Assembly: GCF_943193155.1 (NCBI RefSeq)
Contig: NZ_CALPDB010000001.1
Coordinates: forward strand, 248,001 to 312,000
Direction of reading: 5' to 3'
Length of the DNA stretch: 64,000 nucleotides
Source of the DNA: Veillonella intestinalis
GTDB lineage: Bacteria; Bacillota; Negativicutes; Veillonellales; Veillonellaceae
In this document: in pieces, positions 37,112-44,948 of the stretch
How positions within the stretch are numbered: position 1 is the stretch's first letter
Layout: each line of letters begins with the position of its first letter
Notes under the pieces: model-generated
Database searches by the model: none
What the model was told of the DNA's origin: nothing
What the model saw: the letters and a program-made list of their open reading frames with translations, nothing else
Program-made: the position numbers and the translations under genes

Positions 37112-37585
37112 AAAAAGTAATAGGTTCCCACACTACTCCGAGTTCTAACGAACAAGTCGTAGTTAAGGGAACCTATTACTTTTTTTGCGTTAAACATTAT
37201 ATTAAAATAAAGTCTATTACGCTGAGTATTCTGGTGTATTTTAGGGGAAAGAGAGAGGTTCCCACACTACTCCGAGTTTTGACGAACAAGTCGTAGTTAA
37301 GGGAACCTATTACTTTTTTGCGTTAAACGCTATATTAAAATAAAGTCTATTACGCTGAGTATTCTGGTGTATTTTAGGGGGAGGAGAGAGGTTCCCACAC
37401 TACTCCGAGTTCTAACAAACAAGTCGTAGTTAAGGGAACCTATTACTTTTTTACATTGAACGTTATATTAATATAAAGCGTATTATGCTGAGTATTCTGA
37501 TGTATTTTAGGGGGAGGAGAGAGGTTCCCACACTACTCTGAGTTCTAACGAACAAGTCGTAGTTAAGGGAACCTATTACTTTTTA
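37112..37585 (+). repeat. Four tandem ~133-bp repeats, each with a terminator-like structured unit
   Basis: The same ~62-base unit starts at 37123, 37257, 37390 and 37523, so the period is 133-134 bases. Each unit is GGTTCCC, then ACACTACTCCGAG, then a GTTC-TAAC-GAAC-type mini-stem, AAGTCGTAGTTAA, and GGGAACCTATTACTTTTT. An outer stem GGTTCCC/GGGAACC encloses ACTAC/GTAGT and the mini-stem. In the first copy the outer stem extends to 18 perfect bp (37112-37129 with 37167-37184), making a strong glutamine synthetase terminator. The three spacers (~70 bases) are also repeated, with a few changes. No ORF lies in the array. The stretch 37098-37688 holds nothing else but AT-rich promoter-like sequence after 37590 (TATAAT at 37615 and 37649). 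Confidence 0.9.
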
Positions 37586-37688
37586 TTTTCTGTATTAATT
37601 CTATATACTTTCTGTATAATATCTATATACTTATTAAAGAGAGAGAGGTATAATAAAGATATAGTTAGGTGAATTGAGGTGATTTTAC

Positions 37689-39218
37689 ATGAAAGATTAT
37701 AAGAAAATAATTATAGATTTAATAGAAAATGCTAATGAAGGTGAATGGTTTGAATTTAAAGAGAATTGGTATGAGCCAAATCAATTAGGGGAATATATAT
37801 CTGCTTTAGCTAATGCAGCGGCTATGTGCAATAAATCTTATGGTTATTTAATATGGGGGATTAGTGATTATAACCATGACGTAGTTGGGACTACCTTTGA
37901 TTTTACAATAGCTGTTAATGGTGAGCCTTTAGAGCATTTTTTAGCAAGACAATTAACACCAGATACGGCATTTAGATTTCATGAGATTTCCTTTTTGAAT
38001 AAGCGATTGGTTATTATGGAAGTACCAAGAGCTACTAAAACTCCTGTTTCATTTAAAAATAACCGATTTATAAGAATCGGATCCAGTAAAGTTAATTTGT
38101 TAAAATATCCTGAGAGAGAAGCCACTTTATTTGAAAAATTACGTCGAGATGGAATGTCTTTAAAAAATATGGTTGCTGAATATCAAGATTTACAATTTAC
38201 TAGCTTGTTTAATTATTATAGCGGAGTAGGTATAAAGCTTAACCTTGATACGTTTGACGTTACGTTGGGATTACGAACAGATGACGGGCAATATAATATG
38301 CTTGCTCAATTATTATCAGATAATTCTCATATTCCAATTAGGGTATCAGTATTTTCTGGAAATACTAAAGAAGCACCCTTATATATGGTTAAAGAATTTG
38401 GTAATCGTTGTTTATTAGTTTCAGTAACGCAAATTCTTGAATATGGGGATGTATTGAATATTATGCAAGCAGATGAGCGGCGCAGAGTAGCGATTCGCAA
38501 AGATGTTCCTTTGTTTAATAGTAATGCTTATAGAGAAGCGATAATTAATGCTTTTGTACATAATAAATGGACTGATGGTAATGCGCCTATGATAAGTGTG
38601 CTTTCAGATAGAATTGAAATTTTATCACGAGGTACATTAGCTGCTAAGCAAACTAAAGAAGGCTTTTTCAATGGTGCCTCAGTACCTGTTAATACTGAAT
38701 TAGCGAATATTTTTTTACAACTTCGTGTAAGCGAACGTTCTGGACGAGGGGTTCCTACCATTATTGATGCATATAGTAGGGATGTATTTACTTTTAGTGA
38801 AAATACGATAACTGTAACATTGCCTTTTAATAGAATTTCTACGTATCAAGTGTCAGAGCCTATATCTCTTTATGGAATGAATTCTTATAAAAACCATATT
38901 TATAATATAAACTCTGAAAAAGAAGAGTTACTAAAAATTAAGTATAAGCAAGGCATTGAAACTGATGAAGGTAAAAAATTTTTACATACTATATCAGTGT
39001 TGCCTCTACTGAATAAAACAAGGTTAGCCATATTAGAGCATATGGCACGAGATCCTTTTATAACACAAAAGCAGTTAACTGAATTATTATCAATTAGTAT
39101 AGCTACGGTTGCTAATAATATTGCTTTTTTGAAAGCAAATAGCTATGTTACACGTATAGGACCAGATCGAGGTGGTTATTGGCAGGTTTGTCAAAATCCA
39201 CAGAATGACGTAAAATAA
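37689..39218 (+). CDS. AlbA_2 (Schlafen-like) / ATP-binding regulator-type protein with winged helix
   Basis: A 509-aa protein of a family often annotated as RecG-like or Schlafen-like. Residues ~15-130 are the AlbA_2 domain: GEWFEFKENW, ISALANAAAMCNKSYGYLIWGISD, FIRIGSSKVNL. Residues ~270-385 form a GHKL-like ATP-binding domain (YREAIINAFVHNKWTD... ERSGRGVPTIIDAY). The C-terminus (~440-500) is a winged helix (ITQKQLTELLSISIATVANNIAFLKANSYV). Such proteins are usually accessory, sometimes near mobile or defence genes; the substrate and function are unknown. It is preceded by the tandem array, and codon use is more AT-rich than that of its neighbours. Confidence 0.8.
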   Translation: MKDYKKIIIDLIENANEGEWFEFKENWYEPNQLGEYISALANAAAMCNKSYGYLIWGISDYNHDVVGTTFDFTIAVNGEPLEHFLARQLTPDTAFRFHEISFLNKRLVIMEVPRATKTPVSFKNNRFIRIGSSKVNLLKYPEREATLFEKLRRDGMSLKNMVAEYQDLQFTSLFNYYSGVGIKLNLDTFDVTLGLRTDDGQYNMLAQLLSDNSHIPIRVSVFSGNTKEAPLYMVKEFGNRCLLVSVTQILEYGDVLNIMQADERRRVAIRKDVPLFNSNAYREAIINAFVHNKWTDGNAPMISVLSDRIEILSRGTLAAKQTKEGFFNGASVPVNTELANIFLQLRVSERSGRGVPTIIDAYSRDVFTFSENTITVTLPFNRISTYQVSEPISLYGMNSYKNHIYNINSEKEELLKIKYKQGIETDEGKKFLHTISVLPLLNKTRLAILEHMARDPFITQKQLTELLSISIATVANNIAFLKANSYVTRIGPDRGGYWQVCQNPQNDVK

Positions 39219-39298
39219 GACTAAGTATTGGGTTCTACAGTATTACGTTTCAGCAATAAATTAAGGAGAGTTTATTGCTAGAGTAATTGGAGGACAAC

Positions 39299-40093
39299 AT
39301 GAAACAAAATATCTTTCCTACAGCGTTAACGATTGCAGGAACTGATCCATCAGGTGGCGCAGGTATTATGGCTGATTTGAAATCGTTTCAGGCTAGAGAT
39401 GTATATGGCTTGGCCGTAGTAACGAGTGTAGTAGCACAAAACACTATGGGTGTACGAATGATTCAAAATATAGATTTACCTGTATTAGACGAACAATTGG
39501 CTTGTGTATTTGATGACATTCCACCAGCAGCATTGAAAACAGGTATGATAGCTAATGTGGATATGATGCATATTATCCGTAAATATGTAGATGGTTCTGT
39601 GCCGTATGTAATGGATCCAGTTATGGTAGCTACCAGTGGTGATCACTTAATTGATCAGCAAGCATGGGATCAATTTAAAGCGGAATTAATGCCAGTGGCT
39701 ACTTTGGTGACCCCAAATTTATCAGAAGCTGAATATTTGGTAGGCTTTAGCATTGAGACGGAAAGTGAATTGGAAAAAGCGGCACAAGTTATTTTACATG
39801 AAATGGGACCTAAGGCTGTTATTATGAAAGGTGGCCATTTTGGTGAAACAGCGAAAGATTATTTATATATAAAAGGTGAGTCATGCATTACTTATGAAAG
39901 TCCACGCTTTGATACACCACACACTCATGGTACAGGTTGCACATTTTCAGCAGTAATTACCGCTGAATTAAGTAAAGGAAAGTCATTGCCAGAGGCCGTA
40001 GGCATTGGTAAAGAGTTTATAACTAAGGCTATTAAAGAAAATCCTGGTCTAGGAAAAGGACACGGGCCGGTTAATCATACGATTAAGTTATGA
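39299..40093 (+). CDS. thiD: Hydroxymethylpyrimidine/phosphomethylpyrimidine kinase
   Basis: Phosphorylates HMP and then HMP-P to give HMP-PP for thiamine synthesis. The ATG at 39299 (264 aa) follows TTGGAGGA. The ribokinase-fold motifs are AGTDPSGGAGIMADLKSF (substrate), YVMDPVMVA, LVTPNLSEAEYLVG, VIMKGGHFG and the anion hole THGTGCTFSAVITAEL. The next gene encodes a ThiM-ThiE fusion, so the pair completes salvage of HMP and thiazole into thiamine phosphate. No TPP riboswitch is visible in the 80-base gap upstream. Confidence 0.93.
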   Translation: MKQNIFPTALTIAGTDPSGGAGIMADLKSFQARDVYGLAVVTSVVAQNTMGVRMIQNIDLPVLDEQLACVFDDIPPAALKTGMIANVDMMHIIRKYVDGSVPYVMDPVMVATSGDHLIDQQAWDQFKAELMPVATLVTPNLSEAEYLVGFSIETESELEKAAQVILHEMGPKAVIMKGGHFGETAKDYLYIKGESCITYESPRFDTPHTHGTGCTFSAVITAELSKGKSLPEAVGIGKEFITKAIKENPGLGKGHGPVNHTIKL

Positions 40094-40190
40094 TTTTCTA
40101 ATTTATTTAGTTTTCTAGTTTATTTAGTTTTTTAGCTTATTTAGTTAATAGAGTGTTGGGTTGCTACGAGATATAGAAAGAAGACATATT

Positions 40191-41747
40191 ATGAAATATA
40201 TAGCAGCATTGAGGGAGAAAAATCCTCTGGTTATCTGCTTAACTAACGATGTGGTAAAGAATTTTACTGCAAATGGTTTGCTAGCTGTTGGTGCATCGCC
40301 GGCAATGAGTTCTTGTATAGAAGATTTGCGTGATTTATTGCCTCATGCACAGGCCTTATTAGTAAATATTGGCACGGTAAATCCGGAATTAGCAGCTTTT
40401 TATAAAAAGGCAGTAGCTCTTGCTAATGAATTAAATGTGCCCGTTGTATTGGATCCTGTTGCTTGCAGCGCAGGGCCATTTCGACGAAACATTGCCCTTG
40501 ATTTATTATTAGAACATAAAATTACTTTGCTCCGCGGTAATGCGGGTGAAATAGCGTCATTAGTACAGGCGAAACAGGAATTAGACGTGGCTAATGGACG
40601 TAATTTTGAAATAACACAGGCTAAAGACATTACGGCGGTAAGCTCTAAAGGCGTAGATAGTGCTGGCGTGGCTAAACCTGGTATGTTAGCGACACAGTGT
40701 GCGAAGGCCTTTAATGTACTTACTGTAGTAACGGGTCCCATAGATGGTATTTCCAATGGAGTCAAGACGATTGAAATAACTAATGGGTCTTCTATGATGC
40801 CACTTGTAGTGGGGACAGGTTGTTTGTTAGGTGGATTTTTAGCAGCCTTTATTGGCTCTACTTCAACTTCTATGGAATTTAATCTGTCTTCTGACAATGC
40901 TACTGATGAAGATTTGTTTTCGCGTACTTTGTGGGGGCTAACTGCGTATTCAGTAGCTGCTGAAATGGCTGCTGAAAATTGTAAGGCTATATATCGACAA
41001 GTAGAGCCAGGCAGTTTTCAAATAGAGTTTCTAAATGCCTTATATGGTATTACCGATGATGTTGTAACAAATCGCAAGAACTGGCAAATGGTATTTAACC
41101 GCAGCCAGTTAGCAGTATATTTTATTTGTGGCACACAGGATTTTAAAGGAACTCAAAATTCTGAAGAAGCTGCTTTGATTTGTATAGAAACAGCATTGCA
41201 AGCAGGCATTACAATGTTTCAGCTTCGTGAAAAAGGTGAGGACTCTTTACAAGGCGAAGCTAAACTGGAGTTTGCTAAAAAGGTACAAACTCTTTGTCAA
41301 AATTACCAAGTGCCATTCGTTATGAATGATGATATGGCGTTAGCGGAACAATTAAATGTTGATGGTGTTCATATTGGACAAGAGGATGATTCAATTGAAA
41401 GCGTTCGGCAACGATTCTCTAATAAGATTATTGGTTTATCGATTCATTCACCAGAAGAATATAGTCACTCAAGAGTAGATTTGGCTGATTATATTGGGGT
41501 AGGACCGGTATATGGCACACAGTCAAAAGGTGATGCTAAAGCACCTATAGGGCCAGAAGGCATTCAAGCCGTACGCAATGTAGATTCAGAGATCCCTATT
41601 GTAGCTATTGGTGGGATTACAGCGGAAACGACAGCTATTATTCGAAATCATGGTGCCGATGGTGTATCCGTAATTTCGGCTATTACAAAAGCTAGTAATG
41701 TAGTTGAAGTTGTGAAACAATTTAGAGAAGCAATAAAAAAGAGATAA
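40191..41747 (+). CDS. Bifunctional hydroxyethylthiazole kinase / thiamine-phosphate synthase (ThiM-ThiE fusion)
   Basis: One 518-aa chain carries two thiamine enzymes. Residues ~1-285 are ThiM: PLVICLTNDVVKNFTANGLLAVGASPAMS, PVVLDPVACSAG, ITLLRGNAGEIASL and GTGCLLGGFLAAF. Residues ~300-518 are ThiE: FQLREKGEDSL, PFVMNDDMALAEQLNVDGVHIGQED, YIGVGPVYGTQSKGDAKAP and PIVAIGGIT. The fusion would phosphorylate thiazole and join it to HMP-PP supplied by ThiD. The ATG at 40191 is preferred (AGAAAGAAG upstream) over a TTG at 40161. A degraded adhesin tail begins 12 bases after its stop. Confidence 0.92.
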   Translation: MKYIAALREKNPLVICLTNDVVKNFTANGLLAVGASPAMSSCIEDLRDLLPHAQALLVNIGTVNPELAAFYKKAVALANELNVPVVLDPVACSAGPFRRNIALDLLLEHKITLLRGNAGEIASLVQAKQELDVANGRNFEITQAKDITAVSSKGVDSAGVAKPGMLATQCAKAFNVLTVVTGPIDGISNGVKTIEITNGSSMMPLVVGTGCLLGGFLAAFIGSTSTSMEFNLSSDNATDEDLFSRTLWGLTAYSVAAEMAAENCKAIYRQVEPGSFQIEFLNALYGITDDVVTNRKNWQMVFNRSQLAVYFICGTQDFKGTQNSEEAALICIETALQAGITMFQLREKGEDSLQGEAKLEFAKKVQTLCQNYQVPFVMNDDMALAEQLNVDGVHIGQEDDSIESVRQRFSNKIIGLSIHSPEEYSHSRVDLADYIGVGPVYGTQSKGDAKAPIGPEGIQAVRNVDSEIPIVAIGGITAETTAIIRNHGADGVSVISAITKASNVVEVVKQFREAIKKR

Positions 41748-41758
41748 AGATAGTATAA

Positions 41759-41917
41759 AACACATCCTTGAAGGATTCCGTAGCAGCAAGCAATGCTGAA
41801 AATCAATCCTTGAAACAAGAAGTGGCTGGTCAAAAAGCTGAATTACAGGCACAACGTCAAGAATTAGAAGCTCAACGTGAACAAATTAAATTGCTCATGG
41901 AACGCTTAGGTATGTAA
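41759..41917 (+). pseudogene. Coiled-coil tail remnant of a surface adhesin-like gene
   Basis: An open frame with no usable start or ribosome site ends in a stop at 41915. Its last ~49 codons read LKDSVAASNAENQSLKQEV, then a heptad-like run rich in Gln, Glu and Leu (AELQAQRQELEAQREQIKLL), ending MERLGM. This resembles the coiled-coil C-terminal extension of trimeric autotransporter or surface proteins in Negativicutes. It lies immediately behind thiME, so most of a gene seems to have been deleted, leaving only its 3' end. The family link is moderate; that it is a remnant is likely. Confidence 0.5.
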
Positions 41918-41965
41918 TTGAAGGCTAATTAAATATAAAACTGTCCAGTATGGCAAGTTTGTATA

Positions 41966-41994
41966 TTGACAACGTAATATACTGTTAGTTTAGT
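41966..41994 (+). promoter_or_regulatory. Candidate promoter preceding a short hairpin RNA
   Basis: A perfect TTGACA, 17 bases and TTTAGT (4 of 6). The predicted transcript would start near 42001 and meet the terminator hairpin at 42020-42060, giving an RNA of about 60 bases with no ORF. Confidence 0.4.
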
Positions 41995-42019
41995 AAAATC
42001 ACATATCATAAAGATAATA

Positions 42020-42060
42020 AAGGAGACTGTAGAATGCTTCGGCGCTCTACAGTCTCCTTA
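42020..42060 (+). terminator. Bidirectional hairpin terminator between thiME remnant and the GH25 gene
   Basis: A perfect 14-bp stem AAGGAGACTGTAGA/TCTACAGTCTCCTT, 12-base loop, A/T tracts on both sides. It lies between convergent genes and can stop both. The stem contains an AGGAG/CTCCT pair, i.e. SD and anti-SD-like sequence. Confidence 0.8.
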
Positions 42061-42092
42061 TTATATATGGGGGTTTTCCTAGTTCTTTACTA

Positions 42093-42716
42093 TCAATTGA
42101 ACAATATATTACCGTCAAATAAAGCATCATCAATGGCAAGTGAATTAGAATACTGCCACATATGTGCAGTAGGCCAATCACAAGTAGTATTATATTGCGC
42201 ACACCATTGAGGACGGCTTAATTGAGAGGTATCTAGATTGTTAAGCCACCAATCTAAATTGGCATAAATACCTGTGAAGGTATAGCCTGTTTGCCATAAG
42301 TGATTGACGAAGGTACTTGCTATATTAGTGATTTCTTGTTTTTGATACCCTTTGACTTCACAAGCCGTTAAGATACTTGGGTCTTCTAGGTCATACCATA
42401 CGCCCATAGGAAGTTTAGCGAGGGGAAGTCCACAATCTAATAAGGTTTTACTTACATAGTGGGCCTCTAGGGCAGCTAGATCACAATTTGTAGCATAGCT
42501 ATAATAATAAATACCTATAGATATACCAGCCGCAATAGCAGTGTTAACATGATCATAAAATAAGGAGTCTAAGTGCCCCTGACCATAGCCAAGGCGGATA
42601 ATGGCAAATATTACGCCTGCTTTTTTGACCGCATTCCAATTTATGGCTCCATTATGCTCGCTAATATCTATGCCTAAGCTATACTTTATACTAGGTCTAT
42701 TTATGTTACTATTCAT
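42093..42716 (-). CDS. GH25 family lysozyme-like protein
   Basis: A 207-aa single-domain glycoside hydrolase family 25 protein, an N-acetylmuramidase fold. The N-terminal strand GIDISEHNG carries the conserved Asp; AIIRLGYGQG and IGIYYYSYA follow; the catalytic acidic pair is in GVWYDLEDP. The C-terminal AHMWQYSNS is also typical. There is no signal peptide or cell-wall-binding domain, so it may be released by lysis or a holin, as for phage endolysins, or be exported by another route. It lies 75 bases downstream of a frameshifted sigma-like gene on the same strand. Confidence 0.85.
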   Translation of the reverse strand: MNSNINRPSIKYSLGIDISEHNGAINWNAVKKAGVIFAIIRLGYGQGHLDSLFYDHVNTAIAAGISIGIYYYSYATNCDLAALEAHYVSKTLLDCGLPLAKLPMGVWYDLEDPSILTACEVKGYQKQEITNIASTFVNHLWQTGYTFTGIYANLDWWLNNLDTSQLSRPQWCAQYNTTCDWPTAHMWQYSNSLAIDDALFDGNILFN

Positions 42717-42791
42717 GTGAGTTTTCGCCTTCTTTTTAGTGTATATTTCTTACAAATAATGGTTAATCCTGATTTATGTTGTTTATTAATA

Positions 42792-43377
42792 CTATTCATT
42801 AAAAAAGACTGTCAAAGCGGTAAGGGCACGATTTTTATGTTGTTGCATTGCTTGACGACTGATACCATGTTGGCGTGCTAATTCTGACAGGGAAATACCT
42901 TTCACATAGTATGCGTATAATAAGGCTTGTTGTGGCTTGGGTAAGCGATGAAAGGCTTTAGTAATTCGTGTTTTATTTTCATGTGCTAATACTGTATCCT
43001 CAGCACTCACCGTTGGGTCTAGAATATCTTCAAAGGTCATGGCTGTGTCTTCGCCATCTGTAGATATATTCATAATAAATGACTCATGTTGCCATTGACG
43101 GCGTAATTTTTTAAAGGCGTTATACTGTCCATACCGAATTCGACTTTGTACAAAGCCTGAAAAGGGAACGGAGCCTTTGGTGTTATATTCTTTAATGGCG
43201 CGGATAAATAGTTCCCATAAAAGATTTTCCATATCAGCGGACTCACATTTTACAGCTGTTACATGGGCATATTTGCGAATCAACCCTTTATACTGATGAC
43301 AAAGTTTAGTTAAAAGCTTTTTTATTGCCTTGTTGTGCTAATGTAATATATTTTGTTTCATAAAATGGTTCTGTCAT
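42792..43377 (-). CDS. Sigma-70-like factor with a +1 frameshift near its N terminus
   Basis: The - strand start is an ATG at 43377 with AAAGGAG upstream; it reads MTEPFYETKYITLAQQGNKK, then AFN and meets an in-frame TAA. Skipping one base there (complement of 43308) restores a perfect sigma region-2-like run: AFN-KLCHQYKGLIRKYAHV..., continuing without stops to 42792. The rest has a central acidic linker and a region-4 helix-turn-helix (ISLSELARQHGISRQAMQQHKNRAL). Total length corrected is ~194 aa. The 586-base span is 3n+1, as expected for one extra base. Without correction only a 163-aa product from a TTG at 43283, lacking half of region 2, is possible. This is either a broken gene, a sequencing indel or recoding. 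Confidence 0.75.
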
Positions 43378-43426
43378 TATATCTCCTTTATATTAATGAC
43401 TAATTTTGAATAAAAGGTGATTGCAA

Positions 43427-43466
43427 TCACAATTAACAGTATAGTATTGTGAATATTTTGCTGCAA
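43427..43466 (-). promoter_or_regulatory. Promoter and inverted-repeat operator of the sigma-like gene
   Basis: Read on the - strand: TTGCAG, 17 bases, TATACT (43466 to 43438). A perfect 7-bp inverted repeat TCACAAT-N12-ATTGTGA (43427-43452) brackets the -10. A palindrome GATTGCAATC overlaps one arm. Repression by an unknown regulator or by the gene's own product is possible. Confidence 0.5.
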
Positions 43467-43859
43467 TCGTCTAAATTTTTCCTTTGAACAAAAAATTCTA
43501 TACCAAAAAATTTATTTTTGCACATATTTAATAGAATTTGCTTAGTAATATAGGAGTTTGATAGCAGGGAGATATAAATAATCTTAATTAAGGATAGAAC
43601 TTGTTAACTTTACCTTTAGAAACAGGTCTATGGCTATACATATATGTAATAATCACAAAAGGATGGTTCTTTGCAGCATTATATCTAGTTTACTGGTCAA
43701 CATCTTTGACTTAAATAGCACAGTTGACGTGTTTTTTAATAAAAGTTCCTTTATTTTTACATATTTTATTTCGTTAATAAATATTTTAAGGCCATATTAT
43801 GAATTACAATTTAAAAAACTTACCATCTATATTAATTTTTGTAAGGAAGTGTTATAAAT
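43467..43859. other. Gene-free AT-rich divergent intergenic region
   Basis: About 390 bases between the - strand promoter of the sigma-like gene and the + strand unknown gene. A 75-codon frame at 43630-43857 lacks a ribosome site and looks non-coding. AT-rich hexamers resembling -10 boxes are common, but none has a convincing -35. I see no repeat, tRNA or known RNA motif. Confidence 0.5.
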
Positions 43860-44849
43860 ATGTCTGAATCTATAATTGAGACTGCTAATGATAGAACTCG
43901 ATTTATTGATGGTGGTAAAGATTTCATAATTCCTCAATATATTCATTTTTTCTTACTTATGTTAGAGGATTTATTGGAAGAATCATTACAAGATAAAGCT
44001 ATTATTCCTCAGTTGATGGCACCATTTAATAAGGGCTATCTTGAAGTGGTAGCGTATTTAAAAGAGAATTCCTATTCCCGTCGTCATGTAGATGAGGTAG
44101 TGGAGATATTTAACCAAGGTTATTTTTTAGTGTTAGAAAGACCCCATAGGCTGACGGCTAAGGGGAAGGTAAAGTTTGAGCTATATGGACATATTATCAT
44201 TAGTAAATTATGTCACTTAGTTCGTTATGAACAGCGATATTTATTTCATCACACCAGTGCTACTACAATGCTTGCGGTGTATTCCTGGCAAGATTTATTT
44301 AAAGTAACAAATCTAAAAATGGATGACTGTACTTGTAAATCAAAGGAAAATCCAGAATTTAGTTGTGGTGATATGTATGTTAATGGTTGTCAATACAGTG
44401 TAAAACTTATTCACACAATATTGGTGTCCCTCTATTGTGAAAGTTCGTTTAATTCTCATAATAATATAAAACATCTTATATATCGAGTTTTACAACTTCA
44501 TGAAGGTATATATAGATTAGACAATTTAGCAGTTTTTATCTCAAAGAAAGTGAAGATTCAGCGAGCACATATTCGGCGTGAATTAATGTATGTGCAATAT
44601 CAATATAAAATGTTTGAAAAATCCTTAGCAAAGATTTTGACTCGAAGCATAATTAGTACACAATATACGCAAGTGGCACAACAATTAAAAAGTTTGGCGA
44701 TTAATACTATAGCACTTCAATGGGGCTTATACTTTTTAACTTTACTTTACGGAAGTGCTTATATTGATCAAAGGGGGAATATAAAAATACATAGAAGTAG
44801 TGAAACAAAGGGGCATCTGGTTTCACCACTTGCAGAATCCTATAAATGA
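43860..44849 (+). CDS. Protein of unknown function, 329 aa
   Basis: Not recognised. The protein is soluble-looking, largely helical, with no signal peptide; one hydrophobic stretch (ALQWGLYFLTLLYGSAYI) lies near residue 300. A cysteine-rich segment (DDCTCKSKENPEFSCGDMYVNGCQY, residues ~155-180) could bind metal. Two Lys/Arg-rich helices (KKVKIQRAHIRRELMYVQY) follow. The SD is GGAAG, ~11 bases from the ATG. Codon use is AT-rich. It stands alone between the divergent sigma-like gene and the FMN riboswitch, in a region that looks accessory. It could be a regulator or part of a mobile remnant, but I cannot assign a role. Confidence 0.6.
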   Translation: MSESIIETANDRTRFIDGGKDFIIPQYIHFFLLMLEDLLEESLQDKAIIPQLMAPFNKGYLEVVAYLKENSYSRRHVDEVVEIFNQGYFLVLERPHRLTAKGKVKFELYGHIIISKLCHLVRYEQRYLFHHTSATTMLAVYSWQDLFKVTNLKMDDCTCKSKENPEFSCGDMYVNGCQYSVKLIHTILVSLYCESSFNSHNNIKHLIYRVLQLHEGIYRLDNLAVFISKKVKIQRAHIRRELMYVQYQYKMFEKSLAKILTRSIISTQYTQVAQQLKSLAINTIALQWGLYFLTLLYGSAYIDQRGNIKIHRSSETKGHLVSPLAESYK

Positions 44850-44896
44850 TAGTATAATCAACTATAGAAATAGTAGTCATTACAAGTTTACAAAAC

Positions 44897-44926
44897 TTGT
44901 AATTAAGTATTATTTTTACCTTATAT
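44897..44926 (+). promoter_or_regulatory. Candidate promoter of the riboflavin operon
   Basis: TTGTAA, 18 bases, TTATAT, ending 22 bases before the FMN riboswitch. A perfect 8-bp inverted repeat TACAAGTT-N5-AACTTGTA (44881-44901) overlaps the -35; it could be an operator or the end hairpin of the upstream gene. Confidence 0.4.
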
Positions 44927-44948
44927 ATTTTACAAATTAATAAGGATA

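Noticed and set aside
37112-37585. Possible CRISPR array
   Set aside because: Repeats are too long, self-complementary with T-tracts, and the spacers are themselves repeats, not unique; no cas genes.
39219-39298. TPP riboswitch upstream of thiD
   Set aside because: The gap is only 80 bases and lacks the THI-box blocks (CTGAGA and similar).
40400-40897. A 165-codon - strand frame inside thiME
   Set aside because: The + strand ThiM domain is fully conserved through here; the antisense frame is a codon shadow.
43311-43325. A6 run as a programmed -1 slippery site in the sigma-like gene
   Set aside because: The required shift is +1, and the zero frame (AAT AAA AAA) does not have the X-XXY-YYZ phasing for a -1 slip.
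43630-43857. A 75-codon + strand frame before the unknown 329-aa gene
   Set aside because: No ribosome site, AT-rich low-complexity composition and no recognisable motif; it looks like chance in AT-rich DNA.
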